Assembly (NCBI GenBank): GCA_030453435.1
Contig: JAKDKI010000148.1
Span: 1-6,127 of the forward strand
Origin: Kocuria sp.
GTDB taxonomy: Bacteria > Actinomycetota > Actinomycetes > Actinomycetales > Micrococcaceae
Direction: 5' to 3'
DNA: 6,127 nucleotides
The position numbers and the translations under genes were made by a program. Below, in pieces: positions 1-4,848 of this stretch. A model generated the notes under the pieces. That model had not been told where the DNA came from. It was given only the letters and a program-made list of their open reading frames with translations, and made no database searches. Numbering within the stretch: position 1 is the stretch's first letter; each line of letters begins with the position of its first letter.

Positions 1-114
1 ACGCGGTACCAGTTGGAACCGGTAGCTGCCGTAACTTTTGACCTCGAGGGAGATCTCGCCGCCTGGGGAAGTAGTGAACTCTCCGATGCTGCCGCTGTGT
101 TCGCTAAAGCGGCG
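1..114. other. Unassigned left edge, possible partial reading frame
   Basis: No gene can be assigned here. Downstream of the lspA stop on the minus strand, the same frame stays open to the window edge and reads as a plausible protein stretch (…GEFTTSPGGEISLEVKSYG…) with mostly G or C in third positions. It has no visible start codon after the lspA stop, so it could be a remnant, read-through of a degraded gene, or chance. The plus strand is also open here, but that frame continues antisense through lspA and is less GC-biased at third positions. A 6-bp inverted repeat (GCCGCT at 91-96, AGCGGC at 108-113, 11-nt loop) sits just after lspA and could act as a weak terminator, although it has no T-run. 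Confidence 0.25.
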
Positions 115-639
115 TCACTCGCCGGGCCGCTCGCGGAGCATGAGGAGCACTCCGGTGATCGCGACCGCGACGATCACGATGTCCGCAACGTTGCCGATGA
201 ACCAGGTGCCGTATGCCAGGAAGTCCACGACATGACCTTGGGCAAACCCTGGCTCGCGGAAGAGCCGGTCGCCGGTGTGCGAGGCGGCGGCTCCACCGAG
301 CGCACCGATCACGATCGCCCACCTAGGTCGCCGGACACGCAAGGCGAAGACGACCGCGGTGACCGTAGCAACGACGGCCGCCAGAGCGAACACCGGGGTG
401 GAGCCTTCGCCGAAGGAGAAGGCCGCGCCGGGATTGTAGGCAAGTTGCAAACCCAACAGGTTGCCGATCAAAGGGACGCGTTCGCCCTCGGTAAGTGTGG
501 CTTCGGCCCAAGTTTTGGTCCCCTGGTCGACGAGGACTACCAACGCGCCGAGCGTGAACGCTCCCACGGTGAGTTGCCAGCGCCGCGGCGGGGGAACTTC
601 TCGTGCTTCGGGCTCGTGGCCGGTCTCGCGCGACGTCAT
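115..639 (-). CDS. lspA: Lipoprotein signal peptidase (signal peptidase II), mobile metal-resistance type
   Basis: Predicted inner-membrane aspartyl protease that cleaves the signal peptide of diacylglyceryl-modified prolipoproteins. The product is 174 aa, a usual LspA length. Seen motifs: DQGTK (D38-K42), NPGAAFS (N69-S75), DR at 124-125, VVDF with catalytic-type D139, and GNVAD with N150 and the second catalytic-type D153. Hydrophobic segments lie at about 23-38, 82-100, 107-120 and 147-167. The ATG at 639 is chosen because it overlaps the upstream cadD stop as ATGA (636-639), implying translational coupling; the longer frame upstream is only the shadow of cadD. Relatives next to cadmium or lead genes are known, such as PbrC and the lsp of Listeria cadmium transposons, so this is probably a mobile accessory copy rather than the housekeeping gene. 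The GNxxDR motif is altered, with H121 where Asn is usual. Function as a peptidase is well supported; its role in metal resistance is inferred. Confidence 0.9.
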   Translation of the reverse strand: MTSRETGHEPEAREVPPPRRWQLTVGAFTLGALVVLVDQGTKTWAEATLTEGERVPLIGNLLGLQLAYNPGAAFSFGEGSTPVFALAAVVATVTAVVFALRVRRPRWAIVIGALGGAAASHTGDRLFREPGFAQGHVVDFLAYGTWFIGNVADIVIVAVAITGVLLMLRERPGE

Positions 640-1220
640 GCGAAGACCTCCGAGAGCCGGAGGACGACGCCGGACTCGATCAGGATGAACAGCCCCAGTC
701 CGATGAACACTGCGGGGACAAGCCAATGCTCGACCCGTTCCAACGCATCGGTGACGGCCTCGTGCGTTCCGATCAGCCGTCCCGCGCCGCACCAGACGGC
801 CACGAGGAGGAGGAACACTCCAATCATGACCACGACGTCAGCGGGTGCGCTGGTGCGAAAGATCGGCGTGTAGAGGGAGATGTTGTCGGCACCATTGGCG
901 ATCGTGATCCCGGCGACGCCCCACAACCCGACTGCAGTGATCTTTGCTTCACCATCGTCATCAGCCTGGTTGCGGCGTAGCCCCCGCGCGAGCGTCCAGA
1001 TGCCGATGGTTAGAGGGATCAGCCCAAGGAGCCCGACCCAGGAGTCTGGGATGATCGTCAAGCCCAAAGCGGCCACCACGCTGACCACGACGAGGGTGAT
1101 GAACCCGAGGTACTGCCCCGCGACGATCTGCCATGGTCTTGGCTTTCCCCGACGAGAGGCGAGGAACAGCACCACGAGCACGAAGATGTCGTCAATGTTG
1201 GTGGCGGCGAACAGGCCGAT
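636..1220 (-). pseudogene. cadD: CadD-family cadmium resistance transporter, N-terminus removed by IS-A
   Basis: CadD-family proteins are small multi-helix membrane proteins that confer cadmium resistance, probably by efflux. The open frame runs from the IS-A boundary at 1220 to the stop at 636, 194 codons. It begins mid-protein with IGLFAATNIDDIFVLVVLF, in which NIDD is the family's first conserved acidic motif. The matching NGADNISLYTP motif lies in the middle. About six hydrophobic segments follow, the last two before the C-terminus VLRLSEVFA. CadD proteins usually have roughly ten residues before this point, so only the start and the first few codons are missing. Reading back into the IS meets an in-frame TGA within three codons. 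A GTG at 1181 could restart translation but would remove NIDD. The gene is therefore probably inactive, although the coupled lspA may still be translated. No duplication of the adjacent GAT is found at the other end of IS-A. Confidence 0.85.
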
Positions 1221-1254
1221 CGGAATTTGTCAAGGTAGTTGAGGCCGGTGGGTG

Positions 1255-2250
1255 TTAGGCGGCTAGCTCGATGCCGGTGTTGTCGGCGGGTTGGTTGATC
1301 CAGGCCGTCGGTGGGATGGCCAGGATCTTCGGATCGCGGTTGGTGGCGAATCGTTCGGGGTTGCGGGCGCGGGCGGCGGCCAGGACGAGAGCCCGCTCGC
1401 CAGCCTTCGCCGCGGCGAGGCCGTAGTGGACGTCAGCGGGGGTGTTCAGTCCGATGCCGGTGTGGTGGTGGTGATGGTTGTAGCCGGCGACGAAGTCGGC
1501 CATGAACGACCGGGCGTCAGTCAGGGAGCCGAAGCGTTCGGGGAACACGGGCGCGAACTTCAACGTCTTGAACCACGCTTCGGAGTAGGGGTTGTCGTTG
1601 CTCACCCGGGGCCGGCTGTGTGACTTGGTGACCTCCAGGTCCGCCAGGAGCGCCGCGACGGTCTTGGACGTCATGGACGTGCCCCGGTCGGCGTGCACGA
1701 CCTGCGGGATGCCGTGGACCCCGAAGATCTCCTTCATCATCTCGGCCGCCAGGACGGCGGACTCGGCCGCGTGCACGTGCGCGCCGACGATGTAGCGGGA
1801 GTAGATGTCGATCATCACGTAGGCGTCGAAGTAGGTGCCCTTGATGGGCCCGGCGAGCTTGGTGATGTCCCACGAGTAGACCTGCCCGGGGGCGGTGGCG
1901 ACGAGCTCGGGGATGGTCCGGGCCGGGTGGCGGGCCAACCGGCGGCGCTCCTTGATCTGCGCGTTCGCGGTCAACACCCGGTAGATCGTGGAGATCGACC
2001 CCAGATACACGCCCTCGTCGAGCAGGTGGGCGTAGATCTGGATCGGGGGCAGGTCCACGAACCTGGGGCTGTTCACGACCGCCAGGACCTCGGCCCGTTC
2101 CGCGTCGGTGAGCTTGTTCACCGGCACCCGGGCCCTGGTCACCACCGGGGTGCGGGGGCGGCGGGTCGCGGTCGCCCGCGACACCCCGACCAGGATCGCC
2201 GCGGCCCGGGTCGGGACCCCCGCACCGGTCAGCTCACGGTAGGTAGCCAT
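1255..2250 (-). CDS. IS-A OrfB, DDE transposase catalytic part (IS3 family)
   Basis: Catalytic half of the IS3-family transposase, which cuts and joins the element ends. From the ATG at 2250 it is 331 aa. An N-terminal region of about 115 residues (including the ERRRLARHPAR stretch) precedes a retroviral-integrase-type core. Catalytic residues are visible: D128 in SWDITKL, D188 in HADRGTSMTSK and E224 in NPYSEAWFKTLK. There are 35 residues between the second D and the E, the hallmark DD(35)E spacing of the family. The ATG overlaps the orfA stop as TGATG, and a TTG lies one codon earlier at 2253, so some OrfB could be made by reinitiation. The main product is expected to be a fusion: the orfB frame stays open upstream to the slippery site, adding 22 codons between it and this ATG. 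An odd HHHHH run lies at 259-263. Confidence 0.93.
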   Translation of the reverse strand: MATYRELTGAGVPTRAAAILVGVSRATATRRPRTPVVTRARVPVNKLTDAERAEVLAVVNSPRFVDLPPIQIYAHLLDEGVYLGSISTIYRVLTANAQIKERRRLARHPARTIPELVATAPGQVYSWDITKLAGPIKGTYFDAYVMIDIYSRYIVGAHVHAAESAVLAAEMMKEIFGVHGIPQVVHADRGTSMTSKTVAALLADLEVTKSHSRPRVSNDNPYSEAWFKTLKFAPVFPERFGSLTDARSFMADFVAGYNHHHHHTGIGLNTPADVHYGLAAAKAGERALVLAAARARNPERFATNRDPKILAIPPTAWINQPADNTGIELAA

Positions 2251-2681
2251 CAACGCGTGGTGTGCTCGGAGTCGTCCCGCGATCTCTTGGTAAGCACGTC
2301 CAAGAGATCGTGTGCTTTTCCCATGATCACCAGCGCCGCCTCGGTCGTCACCAACCTCCGCTCGGCCTTGTCGAGCTGACGGCGCAACCGGGCGATCTCC
2401 GCCTGCTCGGCCGACAGCCGCCCGATCTTCTCCCCAGGTTGTTTCCCCGCGAGGACCCCTGCGTCACGCATCCGGCGCCACTCGCTGACCAGCGAGGAGT
2501 ACAACCCGTGCTCGCGCAGGTACGCACCGCCCAGGCCGCTGGCGACGGCCACCTCGTAGGCGGCCAGGTGGTCAAGCTTCTGCGCCGAGGAGAACGACCT
2601 CCGCGAGGTCGGACCCCCCGAACGAGGTCCGGGACTGGGCATACGACCATCGTCGCGCACCGCGATCAAAGACGAACTCAT
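2250..2681 (-). CDS. IS-A OrfA, transposase DNA-binding part (IS3 family)
   Basis: OrfA of IS3-family elements binds the terminal repeats and provides the N-terminus of the OrfAB transposase. This one is 143 aa. After a Ser/Pro/Arg-rich leader comes a helix-turn-helix-type region at about 36-75 (AQKLDHLAAYEVAVASGLGG… YSSLVSEWRRMRDAGVL). An acidic-basic coiled coil resembling the family's leucine zipper follows at about 89-120 (AEQAEIARLRRQLDKAERRL). The ATG at 2681 is preferred because AGGAG lies ten bases upstream; an internal ATG at residue 14 has no better site. Residues 120-122 (MGK) are encoded by the slippery heptamer, so the last 21 residues are found only in unshifted OrfA. Alone, OrfA is usually a regulator or repressor of transposition; that role is inferred here. 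Confidence 0.9.
   Translation of the reverse strand: MSSSLIAVRDDGRMPSPGPRSGGPTSRRSFSSAQKLDHLAAYEVAVASGLGGAYLREHGLYSSLVSEWRRMRDAGVLAGKQPGEKIGRLSAEQAEIARLRRQLDKAERRLVTTEAALVIMGKAHDLLDVLTKRSRDDSEHTTR
2280..2322 (-). promoter_or_regulatory. Programmed -1 frameshift signal of IS-A
   Basis: On the minus strand the heptamer G_GGA_AAA (2322-2316) lies exactly in the X_XXY_YYZ phase of orfA, covering the last base of Met120 plus Gly121 and Lys122. After a 5-nt spacer (GCACA) comes a perfect 11-bp hairpin: CGATCTCTTGG at 2310-2300, a 9-nt loop, and CCAAGAGATCG at 2290-2280. A -1 shift enters the orfB frame, which is free of stops, and would give an OrfAB protein of about 475 aa. Slippery site, spacer and stem-loop match the known layout of IS3-family frameshift cassettes. 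The frameshift itself is inferred. Confidence 0.87.
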
Positions 2682-2713
2682 GATGATTGGACTCCTGGTT
2701 CACGCCCCACGCT

Positions 2714-2762
2714 GGCGGACTTGCTATGAACCACCGGCCTCAACTCATCCTGACCCGTAGGG
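2714..2762 (-). repeat. IS-A left terminal inverted repeat and conserved subterminal block
   Basis: Read on the minus strand from 2762, the tip CCCTACGGGTCAGGATGAG is followed by a block at 2734-2714 that is identical over 21 bases to bases 2965-2985 of IS-B. The tip is the imperfect partner of the right end at 1221-1250. Conservation of the inner block between two otherwise diverged elements suggests a transposase-binding or promoter site. I see no convincing -35/-10 pair in it. Confidence 0.75.
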
Positions 2763-2936
2763 CACCGCCGCGCCCACCCCACACCAGGATCCAGGTCAGA
2801 TGCCCGTAGCGACTCAGAGCGTCGTAGGAGGCGCCCACCAGGCCCGCGATCAACCACACGGCGATCACCGTTCGCAACGCGCCGTGGGTCCACCGCACCG
2901 ACAGCCGTGTCAGCTCAGGATCGACCGGCGGGGGAA
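2763..2936 (-). pseudogene. Fragment of a small membrane-protein gene (3' part, cut at both ends by IS elements)
   Basis: This stretch between the two IS left ends is open on the minus strand with strong GC third-position bias, so it was coding. It reads …VPPPVDPELTRLSVRWTHG…, then a hydrophobic helix (LRTVIAVWLIAGLVGASYDA) and the start of a second one (LTWILVWGG). It joins in frame to bases 4551-4506 once IS-B and one copy of its GAA duplication are removed, giving a protein of at least 72 residues with a GTG start at 4551. The true C-terminus is missing because IS-A replaces everything past 2763, and the frame stops inside IS-A at 2740. I do not recognise the family. It would be a small inner-membrane protein with a cytoplasmic Pro-rich N-terminus. 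Confidence 0.7.
2934..2936. repeat. Target-site duplication GAA, left copy (IS-B)
   Basis: GAA directly precedes the IS-B tip CCCTGCG at 2937 and is repeated directly after the other tip at 4506-4508. A 3-bp duplication is usual for IS3-family insertion, so this fixes the IS-B ends and shows a simple insertion into the membrane-protein gene. Confidence 0.85.
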
Positions 2937-2964
2937 CCCTGCGTGTCAGGGTGAGTTGAGACCA

Positions 2965-2985
2965 GTGGTTCATAGCAAGTCCGCC
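2965..2985 (+). repeat. 21-bp block shared in inverted orientation with IS-A (2714-2734)
   Basis: The block begins GTGGTTCATAGCAAG and ends GTCCGCC. It is identical in both IS elements just inside the left terminal repeat, 28 bases from each tip. Because the two elements are head to head, it forms a long interrupted inverted repeat in this window. It is a likely transposase-recognition or transcription-start region of this IS group. Confidence 0.8.
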
Positions 2986-3014
2986 TCCGCAGGGCGAGAT
3001 CAGGAACGACCCCG

Positions 3015-3458
3015 ATGAGCATCTCGACTCTCTCTTCACAGCCATCACCGACCCACGATGATGGGTCCATGAGCAGTTCGCATCCCCGCGCGGATGGTCC
3101 GCGCCGGCGCCGGTTCACGCCCGAGCAGAAGCTAGCCCACCTGGCCGCTTACGAGGAGGCCTGCGAGCAGCAGCAGGGCGGTGCCTACCTGCGCCGGGAG
3201 GGCCTGTATTCCTCGTTGATCACTGAGTGGCGGCGGCTGCGCGATGCCGACGTGCTGCAGGGCAAGCAGCCCGGGCAGGCGGTCGGCCGGCCCAGCAAGG
3301 AGCAGGCCGAGATCGCCCGGTTACGGCGCGAGCTGGACCAGACCCGCCAGCGCCTGGACCGCACCGAGACCGCGCTGGAGATCATGGGAAAAGCACGCGC
3401 GCTCTTGGAGGACATCTCCGAGAGCGCGGATCTCGAGACCAAGCGCAAGAAGCGCTGA
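3015..3458 (+). CDS. IS-B OrfA, transposase DNA-binding part (IS3 family)
   Basis: OrfA homologue of 147 aa. A Ser/Arg-rich leader is followed by a helix-turn-helix-type region at about 39-79 (QKLAHLAAYEEACEQQQGG… YSSLITEWRRLRDADVL). A charged coiled coil follows at about 93-122 (SKEQAEIARLRRELDQTRQRL). The ATG at 3015 has AGGA nine bases upstream. The ATG at 3069 (residue 19) is an alternative, but its upstream bases form a small ACCCA/TGGGT hairpin and offer only a weak ribosome site; the DDG-[RS]-M alignment with IS-A OrfA also favours the earlier start. The last 21 residues, ending in KRKKR, are made only without frameshifting. It overlaps orfB as TGATG at 3456-3460, exactly as in IS-A. 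Confidence 0.9.
   Translation: MSISTLSSQPSPTHDDGSMSSSHPRADGPRRRRFTPEQKLAHLAAYEEACEQQQGGAYLRREGLYSSLITEWRRLRDADVLQGKQPGQAVGRPSKEQAEIARLRRELDQTRQRLDRTETALEIMGKARALLEDISESADLETKRKKR
3386..3428 (+). promoter_or_regulatory. Programmed -1 frameshift signal of IS-B
   Basis: G_GGA_AAA at 3386-3392 lies in the X_XXY_YYZ phase of orfA (Met124-Gly125-Lys126). A 5-nt spacer (GCACG) is followed by a 13-bp stem containing one G-T pair: CGCGCTCTTGGAG at 3398-3410, loop GACAT, CTCCGAGAGCGCG at 3416-3428. Slipping by -1 enters orfB after 22 codons that contain no stop, giving an OrfAB of about 485 aa. Spacer length and distance to the TGATG junction are the same as in IS-A, while the stem sequence differs, which supports selection for structure. 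Confidence 0.87.
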
Positions 3459-4471
3459 TGGGCGCCTACGCCGACCTCACCGCGCAGGGGACTCCCACCC
3501 GGCAGGCATCGGTCTTGACCGGTATCTCCCGGGCGACAGCCAGTCGCCGGCAGCAGCGCCCGGGGTCACCCACGCCGCGCGAGATGGTCCCGGCCAACCG
3601 GCTGTCCTGCACCGAACGCGCGAAGGTGCTGGCGGTGCTGACCAGCGACGAGTTCGTCGATGCCACCCCGCTGCAGATCTTCGCCGAGCTGCTGGACCGC
3701 GGGATCTACCTGTGCTCGGTCTCCACGATGTATCGGGTGCTGCGGGAGAACACCCTGGTCAAAGAGCGCCGCAGGCAGGCCAGACACCCGGCCCGAACGG
3801 TCCCCGAGCTGGTCGCCACCGCACCGGGGCAGGTCTATACCTGGGACATCACCAAGCTGCCAGGCCCCATCCGGGGTGTCTACTACGACGCGTACGTGAT
3901 GATCGATATCTACTCCCGCTACCTCGTCGGCGTCCACGTCCACGCCCGAGAGTCCGGGCCCCTGGCCGAAGAGATGATGCGCGAAGTGTTCGCCATCCAT
4001 GGCATCCCCGAGGTGGTCCACGCCGACCGCGGCACCTCGATGACCTCGAAGTCCGTCGCCACCTTGCTCGCCGACCTGGAGGTCACCCGCTCGCACTCAA
4101 GGCCGAAGGTCTCCAATGACAACCCCTACTCCGAGGCCTGGTTCAAGACCCTGAAATACGCCCCGGTCTTCCCCGACCGGTTCGGCTCCCTCAGCGACGC
4201 CAGGGCCTTCATGGACGAGTTCCGGGACCACTGCAACCACGAGCACCACCACTCCGGCCTGGGCCTGCATACGCCGGCCGAGGTCCATTATGGCCTCGCC
4301 GCCGCGAAGGCCGCCGACCGCGCCCACGTCCTGAATACCGCGCGGGCCGCCCACCCCGAACGGTTCAGCACCCCAGATGCCGTCCCAAAGATCCTCGCTC
4401 TGCCCGACGCAGCCTGGATCAACAATCCCGCCAACCGAGACGACCCGCAGACCTACCAGCCCGCCGCCTGA
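3458..4471 (+). CDS. IS-B OrfB, DDE transposase catalytic part (IS3 family)
   Basis: Catalytic transposase part of 337 aa from the ATG at 3458. The integrase-like core shows D130 in TWDITKL, D190 in HADRGTSMTSK and E226 in NPYSEAWFKTLK, with 35 residues between the last two. The upstream N-terminal region (about 1-117) carries the ERRRQARHPAR stretch also seen in IS-A. The protein is clearly homologous to IS-A OrfB along its whole length but differs at many positions, so the two are separate IS species rather than recent copies. The long open frame upstream of 3458 in the orfB phase is largely an overlap with orfA; only the part after the slippery site is expected to be translated, within OrfAB. 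The C-terminus ends 34 bases before the right tip. Confidence 0.93.
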   Translation: MGAYADLTAQGTPTRQASVLTGISRATASRRQQRPGSPTPREMVPANRLSCTERAKVLAVLTSDEFVDATPLQIFAELLDRGIYLCSVSTMYRVLRENTLVKERRRQARHPARTVPELVATAPGQVYTWDITKLPGPIRGVYYDAYVMIDIYSRYLVGVHVHARESGPLAEEMMREVFAIHGIPEVVHADRGTSMTSKSVATLLADLEVTRSHSRPKVSNDNPYSEAWFKTLKYAPVFPDRFGSLSDARAFMDEFRDHCNHEHHHSGLGLHTPAEVHYGLAAAKAADRAHVLNTARAAHPERFSTPDAVPKILALPDAAWINNPANRDDPQTYQPAA

Positions 4472-4505
4472 CTCCCAGTGGCCTCATCCACCTTGACAAA
4501 TTCCG

Positions 4506-4508
4506 GAA
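4506..4508. repeat. Target-site duplication GAA, right copy (IS-B)
   Basis: GAA directly follows the IS-B right tip ATTCCG and matches bases 2934-2936. Deleting IS-B with one GAA copy rejoins the membrane-protein frame across 4509|2936. Confidence 0.85.
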
Positions 4509-4551
4509 CGGAGGGGTCGCGGGCATGGCTCCCCGGTCGCGTCGCGCTCAC
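4506..4551 (-). pseudogene. 5' end of the IS-B-interrupted small membrane-protein gene
   Basis: From a GTG at 4551 the minus strand reads MSATRPGSHARDPSV, then hits IS-B. The GTG is chosen because GGAGG lies eight bases upstream on the minus strand, the best ribosome site in the area; an in-frame ATG at 4590 lacks one. The frame continues at 2936 (PPPVDPELTRL…) after IS-B is removed, so this and the fragment at 2763-2936 were one gene. It was divergent from the membrane-protein gene at 4849. The family is not recognised. Confidence 0.6.
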
Positions 4552-4848
4552 GTGTGCCCCCTCCGCACTCCCCGACTCACGCACTGCCATCGGCACGCGA
4601 AGCGTGTCCCGTAAGGGCCCGCCGCCGATGTATTGCGAGCGCCCTTGACGGTGTGCTCCATGTTCTCGACCCGGGCCTCGTGAGGGCGCTGACTGTTGCC
4701 TTGGCCGCCGCCCTCTCACGTCATGCGACGCGGACCGTTCTTGTCCACTCCGGGCCGAGCGTGAACGGGCTAGTTTGGGCGCGTGCGAACGCCTGAAGAA
4801 CGCCCCTCGGGGGCCCGTTCGCCCGTCTGGGCGGGCTGAGGGACGCCG
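4552..4848. other. Divergent intergenic region
   Basis: About 300 bases without a convincing gene; the frames that are open here show no family features. It once separated two divergent membrane-protein genes, so it should hold both promoters. A TAGTTT at 4771-4776 fits the TANNNT actinobacterial -10 pattern for the gene at 4849, but I see no good -35 with it. A dyad CACGC-GAA-GCGTG at 4594-4606 is a possible operator. The 3' part contains the GC-rich hairpin annotated separately. Confidence 0.4.
4798..4820 (+). other. GC-rich hairpin in the probable 5' leader of the 4849 gene
   Basis: GAACG at 4798-4802 pairs with CGTTC at 4816-4820, and CCCC at 4803-4806 pairs with GGGG at 4810-4813, with a 2-nt bulge. 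A second small stem (GCCCG/CGGGC) follows at 4821-4836. There is no T-run, so it is either a U-less terminator of a short upstream transcript or a leader structure close to the ribosome site at about 4838-4842. Confidence 0.4.

Larger units (their letters stand above)
1221..2762 (-). mobile_element. IS-A: intact IS3-family insertion sequence (orfA + orfB)
   Basis: This 1542-bp element has two overlapping transposase frames on the minus strand. Its right end is CGGAATTTGTCAAGG at 1221-1235. The left end, read on the minus strand from 2762, is CCCTACGGGTCAGGATGAG. The ends are imperfect inverted repeats sharing GTCA-AGG and AGTTGAGGCCGGTGG blocks. The boundaries come from comparison with the second IS-A copy at the right edge of the window and with IS-B, whose ends are fixed by a target duplication. 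The element looks complete and potentially active: both frames are open, the DDE residues are present and the frameshift signal is intact. It is not flanked by a 3-bp duplication (GAT at 1218-1220, CAC at 2763-2765), and its two flanks belong to different genes, so it marks a rearrangement or deletion rather than a simple insertion. Confidence 0.9.
2937..4505 (+). mobile_element. IS-B: intact IS3-family insertion sequence, related to IS-A
   Basis: This 1569-bp element lies in the opposite orientation to IS-A, so the orfA-proximal ends of the two face each other across 174 bp. The left tip is CCCTGCGTGTCAGGGTGAG at 2937-2955. The right tip, read inward from 4505, is CGGAATTTGTCAAGGTGG. Both closely match the IS-A tips, while the coding parts differ throughout. 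It is flanked by GAA on both sides. Both frames, all three DDE residues and the frameshift cassette are intact, so it is potentially active. The matching duplication suggests it inserted by simple transposition with no later rearrangement at its own ends. Confidence 0.93.

Noticed and set aside
42..57. Adjacent palindromes CCTCGAGG and GAGATCTC as a metal-regulator operator
   Set aside because: They lie downstream of the operon on its strand, with no promoter or regulator gene visible, and 8-bp palindromes arise easily by chance.
640..792. N-terminal extension of LspA to an upstream start
   Set aside because: The added residues are an Arg/His/Pro-rich shadow of cadD, and the ATGA overlap at 636-639 gives a natural start.
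13..873. 286-aa plus-strand open frame
   Set aside because: It runs antisense through lspA and the end of cadD, both with clear family motifs; it has no domain features and is typical of high-GC antisense frames.
1167..1233. IS-A-driven hybrid promoter for the truncated cadD
   Set aside because: TTGACA is present but no TANNNT-like -10 occurs 16-19 bases downstream, and the only start would lose the NIDD motif.
1404..2379. Long plus-strand frames opposite the IS-A transposase (such as 1693-2379)
   Set aside because: Gly/Asp/His/Arg-rich antisense shadows of orfB and orfA, also seen opposite IS-B.
2740..3048. 102-aa minus-strand open frame as an intact gene
   Set aside because: Its ends lie inside both IS elements; only the middle part (2763-2936) is real host coding sequence.
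3227..3457. Longer OrfB of IS-B (414 aa)
   Set aside because: This extension overlaps orfA in another phase and has a low-complexity Ala/Arg/Pro composition; only the last 22 codons after the slip site are likely to be translated, as part of OrfAB.
4554..4796. 80-aa plus-strand open frame
   Set aside because: No ribosome site, no recognisable motif and weak codon bias; it lies in the divergent promoter region.
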